Of a DNA stretch of 64,000 nucleotides, positions 48,488-56,929 are shown piece by piece; position 1 is the stretch's first letter, and every line of letters starts with the position of its first letter. The notes beneath the pieces are model-generated. The model was given only the letters and a program-made list of their open reading frames with translations. It was not told the origin of the DNA and made no database searches. This DNA is from Planctomycetota bacterium (GTDB lineage: Bacteria; Planctomycetota; Planctomycetia; Gemmatales; Gemmataceae). Position numbers and translations under genes: made by a program. Location: positions 33,728 to 97,727 of the forward strand of contig JACPPF010000015.1 of the NCBI GenBank assembly GCA_016191165.1, written 5' to 3'.

Positions 48488-50215
48488 ATGTCCATCGAAC
48501 AAAATCCCTCCCCGCCGCCGAAGCGGTCCGCCGTCGAATTGATCAAGGAGAACAGCCAGCAAATTCGCGGCGGCATTGCCGAGGAGCTGGCGCGCGATAC
48601 CGAACGTTTTAACGATCAGGACAAGCAACTGATCAAGTTTCACGGCTTTTACCAGCAAGACAACCGCGACGCTCGCAAGGATCGGCATCGCGAGGGGGCG
48701 GGCAAGGCGTTTCAGTTCATGGTCCGCTGCAAAATCCCCGGCGGCAAGGTCACGGCCGAGCAGTATCTGACGATCGACCGCCTGGCCGGCGCCCACGCCA
48801 ATGGCACCATCCGCATCACCTCGCGGCAGGGGTTTCAACTTCACGGCGTGCTCAAGGGCGACCTGAAACAAACGATCGGCGCGATCAATCAGAGTCTCCT
48901 GACCACGCTCGGGGCCTGCGGCGACGTCAACCGCAACGTGATGGCCCCGCCGGCGCCGGTCGCGACTCCGGTCTATCGGCAACTCCAGGAACACGCCGAC
49001 GTGATCGCACGCCACTTCGCGCCGCGCACGACGGCGTATCACGAAATCTGGGTGGACGGCACAGCGATGACCCCGACTCCAGGCGCTGACGCGCGCGGCT
49101 CACCGGAGTTGGTCGATGAGCCGATCTACGGCAAACTGTATTTGCCGCGGAAATTCAAAGTCGCCTTCGCGCTGCCGGACGACAACTCCACCGATCTTTT
49201 CGCGCAAGACCTGGGTTTCCTGGCGGACGTGAAAGACGGCGCCATCGTCGGGTATAACGTCCACGCGGGCGGCGGGATGGGCATGACGCACGGCAACGCG
49301 AACACGTTTCCGCACATCGCTCAGGCGGTTTGTTACGTCACGCCTGACCAGTTCCTGGCCGCGGGCGAAGGCGTCATCAAGCTCTTTCGTGATCACGGCA
49401 ACCGGGCCGACCGTAAACGCGCTCGCTTGAAATACGTGCTGCACGATTGGGGAATCGATCGATTTCGTGACGTGCTCCAGACCTATCTGCCCTTCCCGAT
49501 CGTTCCGCCGAAGGACATTCCGGTGACTGGTTTCCCGCTTCACCTCGGCTGGCACGAACAGGGGGACGGCAACTATTACTACGGCATTTCTATCGAAAAT
49601 GGCCGCATCAAGGACGAAGGGGATTTCCGCCTGCGCACCGCCATGCGGAAGCTCGTCGAGAAGACGCGGCCGAGTATTCGCCTGACGCCAATGCAGGATA
49701 TTCTGCTTTGCGACCTGCCGAAATCCGCGAAGCCGCTGATCAATCGGCTGCTCACCGTGTACGGCATCGCGAAACCGGACCGGCTCTCCCTTGTGCAAAC
49801 GCATAGCATGGCATGTCCTGCGATTCCGACGTGCGGCCTGGCGTTGTCCGAGGCGGAGCGTGTCATGCCGGCCCTGATCGATCAACTCGAAGTCGAGATC
49901 AGGCGTCTGGGCCTCGGTCAAGAAAAGATCAGCATTCGCATGACGGGCTGCCCCAATGGTTGCGTTCGGCCCTACCAAAGCGACATCGGCATCGTCGGGC
50001 GATCAGGCGATAAATACACGCTCTTCGTCGGCGGCAACCTGGTCGGGTCGCGGCTCAGTTTTGTCTTGAAGGACCTGGTGCCGATCGATCAAATCGTCTC
50101 AACGCTGGCGCCGGTTCTGGATGATTTCAAGCGGGATCGTCAGCCGGACGAAGGTTTCGGCGATTATTGTCAGCGTGCGGTTCGTGGTTCGGCGAGCGCC
50201 CCGGCGGTGAGTTGA
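48488..50215 (+). CDS. cysI: Assimilatory sulfite reductase, sirohaem-Fe4S4 subunit
   Basis: 575 residues. Six-electron reduction of sulfite to sulfide for cysteine synthesis, in the cytosol. The sirohaem/Fe4S4 ligands are visible: CPAIPTC (443-449) and GCPNGC (488-492). GTIRITSRQGFQLHG, IVGYNVHAGGGMGMTHGN and QTYLPFPIV match the family. Length fits the NADPH-type haemoprotein CysI (~570), though a ferredoxin-type SiR is also possible; no flavoprotein CysJ is nearby. The ATG at 48488 gives the normal N-terminus; upstream codons fall in the promoter. Confidence 0.9.
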   Translation: MSIEQNPSPPPKRSAVELIKENSQQIRGGIAEELARDTERFNDQDKQLIKFHGFYQQDNRDARKDRHREGAGKAFQFMVRCKIPGGKVTAEQYLTIDRLAGAHANGTIRITSRQGFQLHGVLKGDLKQTIGAINQSLLTTLGACGDVNRNVMAPPAPVATPVYRQLQEHADVIARHFAPRTTAYHEIWVDGTAMTPTPGADARGSPELVDEPIYGKLYLPRKFKVAFALPDDNSTDLFAQDLGFLADVKDGAIVGYNVHAGGGMGMTHGNANTFPHIAQAVCYVTPDQFLAAGEGVIKLFRDHGNRADRKRARLKYVLHDWGIDRFRDVLQTYLPFPIVPPKDIPVTGFPLHLGWHEQGDGNYYYGISIENGRIKDEGDFRLRTAMRKLVEKTRPSIRLTPMQDILLCDLPKSAKPLINRLLTVYGIAKPDRLSLVQTHSMACPAIPTCGLALSEAERVMPALIDQLEVEIRRLGLGQEKISIRMTGCPNGCVRPYQSDIGIVGRSGDKYTLFVGGNLVGSRLSFVLKDLVPIDQIVSTLAPVLDDFKRDRQPDEGFGDYCQRAVRGSASAPAVS

Positions 50216-50317
50216 CAAGAGACCGTGCCGATGCCCCCGTCGTTTCGTAAGAATAGGGTTTCGAGAATTCCCACCGGGAAGAATCCCCGAGTGATTGGTT
50301 TACCTGAGGAGAGACCG

Positions 50318-50446
50318 ATGAACGGACGACCCCGCACCAAGGCGGCCAAGAAACGCCGCGTGAGGATCAAGAAGGAGCGCCGCGAGAAGAAGACGCTGAG
50401 CCGCGTGATGCCGATGTTGTCGCGGCGCAGCAAGTCGGAAGCTTGA
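50318..50446 (+). CDS. Small highly basic protein
   Basis: 42 residues: MNGRPRTKAAKKRRVRIKKE then a Lys/Arg-rich tail ending RRSKSEA. GAGGAGA lies six bases before the ATG at 50318; the upstream in-frame codons are less likely. It is probably RNA- or ribosome-bound judging by charge alone. It follows sulfite reductase by about 100 bases on the same strand. Confidence 0.6.
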   Translation: MNGRPRTKAAKKRRVRIKKERREKKTLSRVMPMLSRRSKSEA

Positions 50447-50625
50447 CGCGGCGCCAAGTCCGAACGCCAGAAGGAGCCTGAAACGCGGGCGGCGGAGATA
50501 ACCTCCCGGCCTGGGTTTCGGGCTTGTTTTCTGCGCCGCCCCGGCAACATTCCGTTGTATGATTCGCGCGAACCGGAGATAATGAACCAGGTGAAACCCG
50601 CGATTTGCCAACGAGGAGATGGACG

Positions 50626-50949
50626 ATGAGCAGCGACGTCAAGGCTGAGCAAGGGGCCAGAATCAACATAACACCCAGTTGGGAAAAGGCGATTCAGACA
50701 TACGAAAGAGAACTCGCCACTTATGTTCGTAAGCTGCCACAACTCATTGAAGACGGAGCCGAGGGCAGGTATGCGCTCATCAAGGGCGAGGACATTCTGA
50801 GCCTCTGGGACACCCAGCGGGACGCGATTCAGGCGGGCAGAGAACGGTTTGGCCTGGCCCCAATTTGTGTCGTCAAGGTTGAAGGACGCAAGCTCGAGCG
50901 TTTCGCCCTTTTGCTGGAACAGATCAAGGAGCGATCATGCCAAGGTTGA
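50626..50949 (+). CDS. Small conserved-looking protein, partner of the retropepsin-like protease
   Basis: 107 residues, alpha-helical, start at ATG 50626 behind GAGGAGAT. No known domain is recognised (KAIQTYERELATYVRKLPQL, YALIKGEDILSLWDTQRDA). The stop overlaps the start of the protease gene by 13 bases, so the two are coupled. It could be a regulator, substrate or antitoxin-like partner. Confidence 0.7.
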   Translation: MSSDVKAEQGARINITPSWEKAIQTYERELATYVRKLPQLIEDGAEGRYALIKGEDILSLWDTQRDAIQAGRERFGLAPICVVKVEGRKLERFALLLEQIKERSCQG

Positions 50950-51383
50950 CGGGGCCGGTCACGGAGGACGGCGCCTTGGTAAAGATTTCAATCGGATGGA
51001 GCATCATCGCCGCAAACAAGCTCCGCGTCGCAGGCCGCCCGGTGCCGATGCGAATTGAGGCTTTCGCATTGCTGGACACTGGCGCCGAGGTGACGTGTTT
51101 GGATTCGACTTTGATTGAGGAACTTGAACTCCCCCTGGACGGGCTGGCGCTGGCCAATGCTCCGGCTTTGCAAGGTATTGCATTTGCCTCACAGTATGAC
51201 GCAAGCCCGTCGATTCTACATCCCTCGGGAAACGCACTCGCCCACCTGACCCTGACGGACGTGTCGGTTTTGGAATTACCGCTCAACGTTCTGGGTTATC
51301 AAGCGGTAATTGGCCGCGATGTTTTGGCGAAATGTGTATTCCTTTACAACGGTGGGCGAGAACGCTTTGCCCTCAGATACTAA
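50937..51383 (+). CDS. Retropepsin-like aspartic protease
   Basis: 148 residues. FALLDTGAEVTCLD with Asp 47 is the D-T-G active-site motif of retroviral-type aspartic proteases, followed by a psi loop and, near the end, VIGRDVLAKCVFLYNG, the hydrophobic-hydrophobic-Gly motif that closes the single-domain fold. One domain means it must act as a dimer. There is no signal peptide, so it is cytosolic. Coupled to the preceding 107-residue protein. Substrate unknown. Confidence 0.8.
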   Translation: MPRLTGPVTEDGALVKISIGWSIIAANKLRVAGRPVPMRIEAFALLDTGAEVTCLDSTLIEELELPLDGLALANAPALQGIAFASQYDASPSILHPSGNALAHLTLTDVSVLELPLNVLGYQAVIGRDVLAKCVFLYNGGRERFALRY

Positions 51384-51443
51384 CCAATCACGGTCTACGC
51401 GGCGAAACTCCTGACACCTGCCCCGATCGAAAGAGAAATATGC

Positions 51444-52037
51444 CTACGCCACCTGAAGGTGGCTGCGTAACTTCTGAATGGCCTTGTACTTTTCGTCGCT
51501 GACGCGCTCGGGCGACATGGCAAGTTCGGTGGCGATGTCCGCGACGTTGTGTCCGTCGCAAATCAGATTCAAGATTCGCTGCTGGCGATCGCTCAAACAC
51601 CGCTTGGCCGCCTGGCGCACCGCGGCACGCTCATCCGCTCGCTCGCGCAGCACCTCGGCGCGGGCATCAGCCACCAGTTCGGGCAACGGCGCGGACTGCC
51701 AGCGGCCACGCTGATAGCGCTTCTTGACCGCGTCGATGGCCCGCACGAATTCGCGCCGCTCCTGGGTATCGACGGCAAGCACGTGGTCCCACGATTTTGC
51801 CGGCAGGTTCTTCAGTAGTCGAGTTAAAACCTCCTGGGTGCAATCGCTCCATTGATCTTGCGGCAGCCGGGCGTTGCGCCAGCAGGCGGTGCAATAGCGG
51901 CTGATGTTGGTGATCGCCCTGGGTGAAATCTCGCTGGCGTCGGTTCTGGCGTCGGGGCCGAGTGTCGCCAGCGCGGTGCCGAGCACGACGGCCATCAAAT
52001 AGGGCCGGTGAATCTTGCTGGTCAGGGAGGATTTCAT
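51444..52037 (-). CDS. ECF-like RNA polymerase sigma factor with N-terminal membrane or signal segment
   Basis: 197 residues from the ATG at 52037 (GAGGGA six bases upstream). After KSSLTSKIHR there is a hydrophobic stretch YLMAVVLGTALATLG (~14-28). Then comes a sigma-2-like region (RYCTACWRNARLPQDQWSDC, EVLTRLLKNLP) and a sigma-4/LuxR-like helix-turn-helix (LSDRQQRILNLICDGHNVAD, IATELAMSPERVSDEKYKAI). A membrane segment ahead of a sigma domain is odd and may tether it or be a misjudged start. No anti-sigma gene is adjacent. Confidence 0.7.
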   Translation of the reverse strand: MKSSLTSKIHRPYLMAVVLGTALATLGPDARTDASEISPRAITNISRYCTACWRNARLPQDQWSDCTQEVLTRLLKNLPAKSWDHVLAVDTQERREFVRAIDAVKKRYQRGRWQSAPLPELVADARAEVLRERADERAAVRQAAKRCLSDRQQRILNLICDGHNVADIATELAMSPERVSDEKYKAIQKLRSHLQVA

Positions 52038-52143
52038 GGCATTCCCTCGGACGGATTGTCGTGATACGTCATTATAACGACAAACATCGTCCAAAATCTC
52101 GCCAACTTTTCATTGCATTAGGAAAAAAAATCATTACGCTTCA

Positions 52144-52227
52144 GGAAGCCCAGGGGTGAGCGGAGCGAACCCTGGGAAAGCTTGATTGCATCCCCAGGGG
52201 TTCGCTGCGCTCACCCCTGGGCTTCCC
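52144..52227. repeat. Intergenic palindrome, CCCAGGGGTTCGCTGCGCTC family
   Basis: Arms of about 33 bases, near-perfect (GGAAGCCCAGGGGTGAGCGG and facing complement to CCCTGGGCTTCC), between the divergent sigma factor and TIM-barrel genes. Confidence 0.85.
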
Positions 52228-52238
52228 GAGGAATTCAC

Positions 52239-53117
52239 ATGAACGACCAAACCCGCCGTGGCTTTCTTTCGCAATCCGCCGCCGTTACCGGCGCCGGTCT
52301 CCTCAGCGCCAATCTGGTCGAGGCACAACCCCGCCAGCAGGCGTTGCGATACCGCCTGGGCATCGTAACCTACAACATCGCGGCCCAGTGGGACGTGCCG
52401 ACGCTGTTGCGTATTTGCCGGGAGGTCGGGCTGGGGCCGGTAGAATTGCGGACAACGCACCGTCACGGCGTGGAGCCAACGTTGACCGCCGACCAGCGCC
52501 GCGATATCCGAAATCGCTTTCGCGACGCCAACGTCGAGATCTGGGGCTGCGGCACCGTCTGCGAGTTTCACTCGCCCGATCAGGCCGTCGTGCGCCGCAA
52601 TATCGCCACCTGCCGGCAGTTCTGCGAACTGGTCCGCGACATCGGCGGCCGCGGCGTCAAGGTGCGCCCCAACGGCTTACCCGAAGGCGTGCCTACGGAA
52701 AGAACGCTCGCACAGATCGGGCGCTCGCTCGCCGAATGCGGCCGCATCGCCAATGATACCAACGTCGAAATCTGGGTCGAGGTGCATGGCCGGGGCACGG
52801 CGCACCCGCCGCACATCGCCACGATGATGCGTGCCGCGAATCACCCGCGCGTCGGCGTTACCTGGAACTCCAATCCGACCGACGTGGTCAACGGCAGCGT
52901 CGGGGAATACTTTCGGCTCCTGCGTCCGTGGATCAAATCGTGCCACATCAACGAGCTGCACAGCGGCTACCCCTATCGTGAATTGTTCCGCCTGTTGCGT
53001 GAGTCCGGTTACGACCGCTGCACGCTCGCCGAGATTCAAGGCATGCCCGACGCCGCCAGTGGCGAACGCCTGATGCGTTACTACAAGGCCCTGTGGACGG
53101 AGTTGACGCGGGCATAA
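52239..53117 (+). CDS. Tat-exported sugar phosphate isomerase/epimerase-like TIM-barrel protein
   Basis: 292 residues from ATG 52239. TRRGFLSQSAAVTGAGLL at the N-terminus is a twin-arginine signal. The body is an xylose-isomerase-like AP-endonuclease-2 TIM barrel: RLGIVTYNIA, GPVELRTTH, VEIWVEVHGRG and SCHINELHSGYPY supply strands and likely metal ligands (Glu, His). Secreted relatives in planctomycetes often act on sugars. The longest open frame starts within a palindrome and should be shortened. Confidence 0.82.
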   Translation: MNDQTRRGFLSQSAAVTGAGLLSANLVEAQPRQQALRYRLGIVTYNIAAQWDVPTLLRICREVGLGPVELRTTHRHGVEPTLTADQRRDIRNRFRDANVEIWGCGTVCEFHSPDQAVVRRNIATCRQFCELVRDIGGRGVKVRPNGLPEGVPTERTLAQIGRSLAECGRIANDTNVEIWVEVHGRGTAHPPHIATMMRAANHPRVGVTWNSNPTDVVNGSVGEYFRLLRPWIKSCHINELHSGYPYRELFRLLRESGYDRCTLAEIQGMPDAASGERLMRYYKALWTELTRA

Positions 53118-53130
53118 CCATCCGTTTTTT

Positions 53131-53170
53131 TCGTTTAGCGCCCGCGTGGCGTCGTGCGGGCGCTAAACGA
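53131..53170. repeat. Intergenic palindrome, GTTTAGCGCCC family
   Basis: 15-bp perfect arms TCGTTTAGCGCCCGC/GCGGGCGCTAAACGA, loop of 10 bases, between the TIM-barrel and penicillin acylase genes on the plus strand. TTTTTT lies just before, so it could also be an antisense terminator. Confidence 0.8.
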
Positions 53171-53197
53171 ATCGGCCGATTATCCATCCGGTGCTAA

Positions 53198-55552
53198 ATG
53201 TGCAAAACCATTGGCGCGCTATTGATCCTCGCCGCCGCGACCGCCCCGGCGCACGCTCAGGATTTCGCCAGGCAAGCCAAAGCGGTCCTCGCCCAGATTG
53301 ACGGGACCATCAACGTTCCCGGCCTGAAGCAACCCGTCGAGGTGTTGCGCGACCAATGGGGCATCCCCCATATCTACGCCAAGAACTCCGACGATCTTTT
53401 CTTCGCCCAGGGTTTTGTCGCTGCTCAGGATCGGTTGTTTCAACTCGATCTCTGGCGACGCATTGGGGTCGGCGAAATGGCGGAGGTCGTTGGGCCAGAC
53501 GCATTCCAGGGCGATCGCTTCGCCCGCCTTCTGCGCTATCGCGGCGACATGGATGCCGAATGGAAGAGTTATTCGCCCGACACCAAGGCCATCGCCACGG
53601 CCTTCACGAGCGGCATCAACGCCTACATCAAGCACGCCGGCAAACGGCTGCCCATCGAGTTTCAGATTCTTGGCTACAAACCCAAACAATGGCGGCCGGA
53701 GGACATTCTGGGCCGCATGTCCGGCATCATCATGTCGCGGAATTTCTCCGACGAGGTGATGCGCGCCTACTTGATAAATAAGCTGGGCCTGGAGAAAACG
53801 CGGCTGCTGCTGCCGACCGACCCGCAGCGCGATTTCGCACCCGCGCCAGGGCTGGACCTTGCCGGGATCGATCCGCGTATTCTGGCGGGCTACAAGGCCG
53901 CGACGAAAGCGGTGCATTTTCGACCGTCAAAGACCGAGAGCAACAACTGGGTCATCGCTGGCAAGCTCTCGGCATCGGGACGGCCAATGCTCGCAAGCGA
54001 TCCACACCGGGCGATAGCGCTTCCTTCGCTGCGCTATCTCGTCCATCTGAACGCGCCGGGCTGGAACGTCATCGGCGCCGGCGAACCCGCGCTGCCCGGT
54101 GTGGCGATCGGGCACAACGAACGCATCGCCTGGGGCTTCACCATCGTCGGCACGGATCAGACCGATTTGTACGTCGAAGAGACCAATCCAGCCGATCCGG
54201 ACGAGTACAAGGTCGGCGTTCAGTGGAAAAAAATGCTCAAGCATGTCGAACGCGTGCCGACCAAACAGGCGAACGGCATGGTCATCGACAGCATCGCGAC
54301 CCTCGATTTCACGCGGCACGGCCCGGTGATCTTTCGCGATGCGAAACGCAATCGCGCCTTCGTCCTCAAATGGGTCGGCAGCGACCCGGGCGGGGCCGCG
54401 TACCTGCCCTCGCTGGCGGTCGGCCGGGCCCAGAACCAAAAGGAATTTCTGAAAGCCCTGGAGCGATGGAAGATTCCCAATCTGAATTTCGTCTACGCGG
54501 ACAAGGACGACAACATCGGCTGGGTCGCCGCCGCCGCCACGCCCATGCGCCCGAAACACGATGGCCTCTTGCCGGTTCCGGGCAACGGCGGCTACGAATG
54601 GTCGGGCTTTCTGGAAGTGAAGGATTTGCCGCAAAGCTTCAATCCCAAGCAAGGCTGGCTGGCGACGGCCAATCACAACATTCTCCCTAAAGGCTACCGG
54701 CATCAGATCGCCTACGATTTTGCAGCACCGTATCGCTATTTGCGCGTGAAGGCGAGTCTCGAAGCGAAAGCCAAGTTCACGCTCGATGATTTTCAAAAAT
54801 TTCAGCACGACGACGTGTCGATCCCGGGCCAGAAGCTCGCAGGATTCGCCAAATCACTCGGCTTCAACAATCCTGCATATCACGACCGGGCACGGATCAT
54901 GGAGAAATGGGATGGCCGTCTGTCACGCGGCTCGCACGCGGCCGTCATCTACGCCCATTGGTTGCCCGAATTGCAGAAGGCGATCTACGGGAGACACGTG
55001 CCCAAGGACCTGGTCAACGACGTTGCTGCCAAGAGCGGGCTGCCGACGATGTTCCATGCTCTGGAAAACCCCGATGAGAAATGGTTCGGCAAGAATCCGA
55101 AATCCGAGCGAAACCGAATTATCCTGGAATCGTTCATGATCGCGGTGAGCAGGATTTTGAAGTCAGGCCCCGAGGCGGCAAAGGTGCAGTGGGGCGCACT
55201 GCACACAGCCACCTTTCGGCATCCGCTGGAGTCGGTACATCCTCGGTACAAAAAAACGCTAAACATCGGTCCGTACCAGCGCACCGGCGACGGCAACACG
55301 CCAAACAACACGCGGTACGACGCCCAATTTCAACAAATCCACGGCGCAACCTATCGCCACGTTCTCGACCTCGCCGACTGGGACAAGGTCCTGGCGACCA
55401 GCGCTCCGGGCCAGTCAGGCCAGTTCGGCAGCCCCCATTACGCCGACCTCGCGCCGCTGTGGGCCGAGGGACGCTATTTTCCGCTGGCTTTTTCTCGAAA
55501 AAAAGTGGAAGAGGTAACGCGGAATCGGCTGACGCTGCGGCCTGCAAATTGA
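53198..55552 (+). CDS. Penicillin acylase family (Ntn-hydrolase) exported enzyme
   Basis: 784 residues with signal peptide (MCKTIGALLILAAATAPAHA). The layout is an alpha chain, a spacer and a beta chain beginning at the nucleophilic Ser 248 in TESNNWVIAG, the typical self-cleavage site. Further signature segments are DQWGIPHIYAKNSDDLFFAQG, AQDRLFQLDLWRR and NERIAWGFTIVGTDQTDLY. Family members cleave amide bonds of beta-lactams, acyl-homoserine lactones or other N-acyl compounds in the periplasm; the substrate here is unknown. Confidence 0.9.
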   Translation: MCKTIGALLILAAATAPAHAQDFARQAKAVLAQIDGTINVPGLKQPVEVLRDQWGIPHIYAKNSDDLFFAQGFVAAQDRLFQLDLWRRIGVGEMAEVVGPDAFQGDRFARLLRYRGDMDAEWKSYSPDTKAIATAFTSGINAYIKHAGKRLPIEFQILGYKPKQWRPEDILGRMSGIIMSRNFSDEVMRAYLINKLGLEKTRLLLPTDPQRDFAPAPGLDLAGIDPRILAGYKAATKAVHFRPSKTESNNWVIAGKLSASGRPMLASDPHRAIALPSLRYLVHLNAPGWNVIGAGEPALPGVAIGHNERIAWGFTIVGTDQTDLYVEETNPADPDEYKVGVQWKKMLKHVERVPTKQANGMVIDSIATLDFTRHGPVIFRDAKRNRAFVLKWVGSDPGGAAYLPSLAVGRAQNQKEFLKALERWKIPNLNFVYADKDDNIGWVAAAATPMRPKHDGLLPVPGNGGYEWSGFLEVKDLPQSFNPKQGWLATANHNILPKGYRHQIAYDFAAPYRYLRVKASLEAKAKFTLDDFQKFQHDDVSIPGQKLAGFAKSLGFNNPAYHDRARIMEKWDGRLSRGSHAAVIYAHWLPELQKAIYGRHVPKDLVNDVAAKSGLPTMFHALENPDEKWFGKNPKSERNRIILESFMIAVSRILKSGPEAAKVQWGALHTATFRHPLESVHPRYKKTLNIGPYQRTGDGNTPNNTRYDAQFQQIHGATYRHVLDLADWDKVLATSAPGQSGQFGSPHYADLAPLWAEGRYFPLAFSRKKVEEVTRNRLTLRPAN

Positions 55553-55562
55553 AATGGGCTGG

Positions 55563-55600
55563 CGTTAAGCGCTCGCGCGGCGCAACGCGGGCGCTAAACG
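55563..55600. repeat. Intergenic palindrome, GTTTAGCGCCC family (diverged)
   Basis: Arms CGTTAAGCGCTCGCG/CGCGGGCGCTAAACG (three mismatches), between penicillin acylase and the Nudix gene. Confidence 0.7.
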
Positions 55601-55615
55601 AAGCGGGAAACCAAC

Positions 55616-56128
55616 ATGAACGCCGCCGAGGAACCCGTGGACGTGATCGACGCCGCCGGCAATACCATCGCCGTCGTCACGCGCGGTGAAATGCGTCGCA
55701 AGCGGCTGCCGCACCGATGCACCTATGTCCTTGTCTTCAATGCCCGCGGCGACCTGTTCATTCACCAGCGCACCGCGACGAAGGATGTTTACCCGAGCCA
55801 CTGGGACGTGTGCATCGGCGGCGTCCTCGCGGCAGGCGAAAACTTCGCTCAAGGCGCCCGACGAGAAGTTCGCGAGGAACTGGGTGTCGACGCTGACGTG
55901 ACCGCACTCTTTCCGATCTGCTACGCTGATGCCGTGACGTTTGCCCACGGCATGGCGTATCGGCTCGACCACGACGGCCCATTCGTTTTGCAGGCCGAAG
56001 AGATTCTATACGGCGAGTTTGTGCCGCTGGCGGCGATTCCCGATCGGCTCGCGCGTGCGCCGTTCTGCCCCGATGGCGTGCAAGTCCTCGAGAAATACCT
56101 GCGGGAAAAAAATCCATGCGCAAAGTGA
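55616..56128 (+). CDS. Nudix hydrolase
   Basis: 170 residues. The Nudix box GVLAAGENFAQGARREVREE and LGV spans residues 69-91, matching Gx5Ex7REUxEExGU. LPHRCTYVLVFNARGDLFIHQR and VYPSHWDVCIGGV resemble the YfcD/IDI-like branch of the superfamily. These hydrolyse nucleoside diphosphate derivatives, but the substrate is uncertain. The stop overlaps the endonuclease III gene by 13 bases, so the two are coupled; a role in clearing damaged nucleotides would fit but is inference. Confidence 0.85.
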   Translation: MNAAEEPVDVIDAAGNTIAVVTRGEMRRKRLPHRCTYVLVFNARGDLFIHQRTATKDVYPSHWDVCIGGVLAAGENFAQGARREVREELGVDADVTALFPICYADAVTFAHGMAYRLDHDGPFVLQAEEILYGEFVPLAAIPDRLARAPFCPDGVQVLEKYLREKNPCAK

Positions 56129-56787
56129 TCAAGGCGAAACCGAAATCACTCATCAAGCGTGCGCGCCAGATCGATCAGGCGCTGACGGTGGTTTACCCCG
56201 ATGCGCATTGTGCCTTGCACCACAAGAACGCCCTGGAGCTTTTGGTTGCGACCATCCTGTCGGCACAGTGCACCGATGAGCGCGTCAACAAGGTGACGCC
56301 CGCGCTTTTTGGGCGGTTTCTCGATGCGCACGCTTTTGCCGCCGCGGACGTGGCCGAACTGGAGCGCTTGATCCAATCAACCGGCTTTTTTCGCAACAAG
56401 GCTCGCAACATCAAGGCCTGTTGCCAGGCCATCGTTGATAAGCACGGCGGCGAGGTCCCGCGCACGATGGACGACCTGGTCCCGCTCCCCGGCGTGGGTC
56501 GCAAGACGGCGAACGTGATTCTCGGCAACGCGTTCGGCATCCCGGGGATTCCCGTGGACACCCACGTCGGCCGGCTTTCGCGGCGCATGGGCTTGACCGT
56601 GCATGACGATCCCGTGAAGGTCGAGACCGATTTGATGCAACTGATCCCCAAAGACGATTGGACCATGTTCGGCCACCGCATGATTTTCCACGGCCGCCAG
56701 GTCTGCCAGGCGCGCAAACCGTTGTGCGAATCCTGCGCGGTGGCCAGCATGTGCCCTCGAATTGGCCTCGGGGCGAATGACGATTAG
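56116..56787 (+). CDS. nth: Endonuclease III (base-excision repair DNA glycosylase/AP lyase)
   Basis: 223 residues. The helix-hairpin-helix LPGVGRKTANVIL contains catalytic Lys 130, and PVDTHVGR gives catalytic Asp 148. The C-terminal Fe4S4 cluster is C197-X6-C204-X2-C207-X5-C213. It removes oxidised pyrimidines and cuts the resulting abasic site. Coupled to the Nudix gene upstream. No nearby Fpg or MutY. Confidence 0.93.
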   Translation: MRKVIKAKPKSLIKRARQIDQALTVVYPDAHCALHHKNALELLVATILSAQCTDERVNKVTPALFGRFLDAHAFAAADVAELERLIQSTGFFRNKARNIKACCQAIVDKHGGEVPRTMDDLVPLPGVGRKTANVILGNAFGIPGIPVDTHVGRLSRRMGLTVHDDPVKVETDLMQLIPKDDWTMFGHRMIFHGRQVCQARKPLCESCAVASMCPRIGLGANDD

Positions 56788-56929
56788 CGACGCTTCGCGG
56801 AAGCGTCGTCCATCCAGCCAAGAAAGGCGCGAAAAAGAACCGAAAAAAATAGCAAAAGGTCGGTTTTTGGACTAGACTTGCGACAAGGCGTACCTCCCCG
56901 TAGCCCAATACCCACAACGGTTTGACTCC

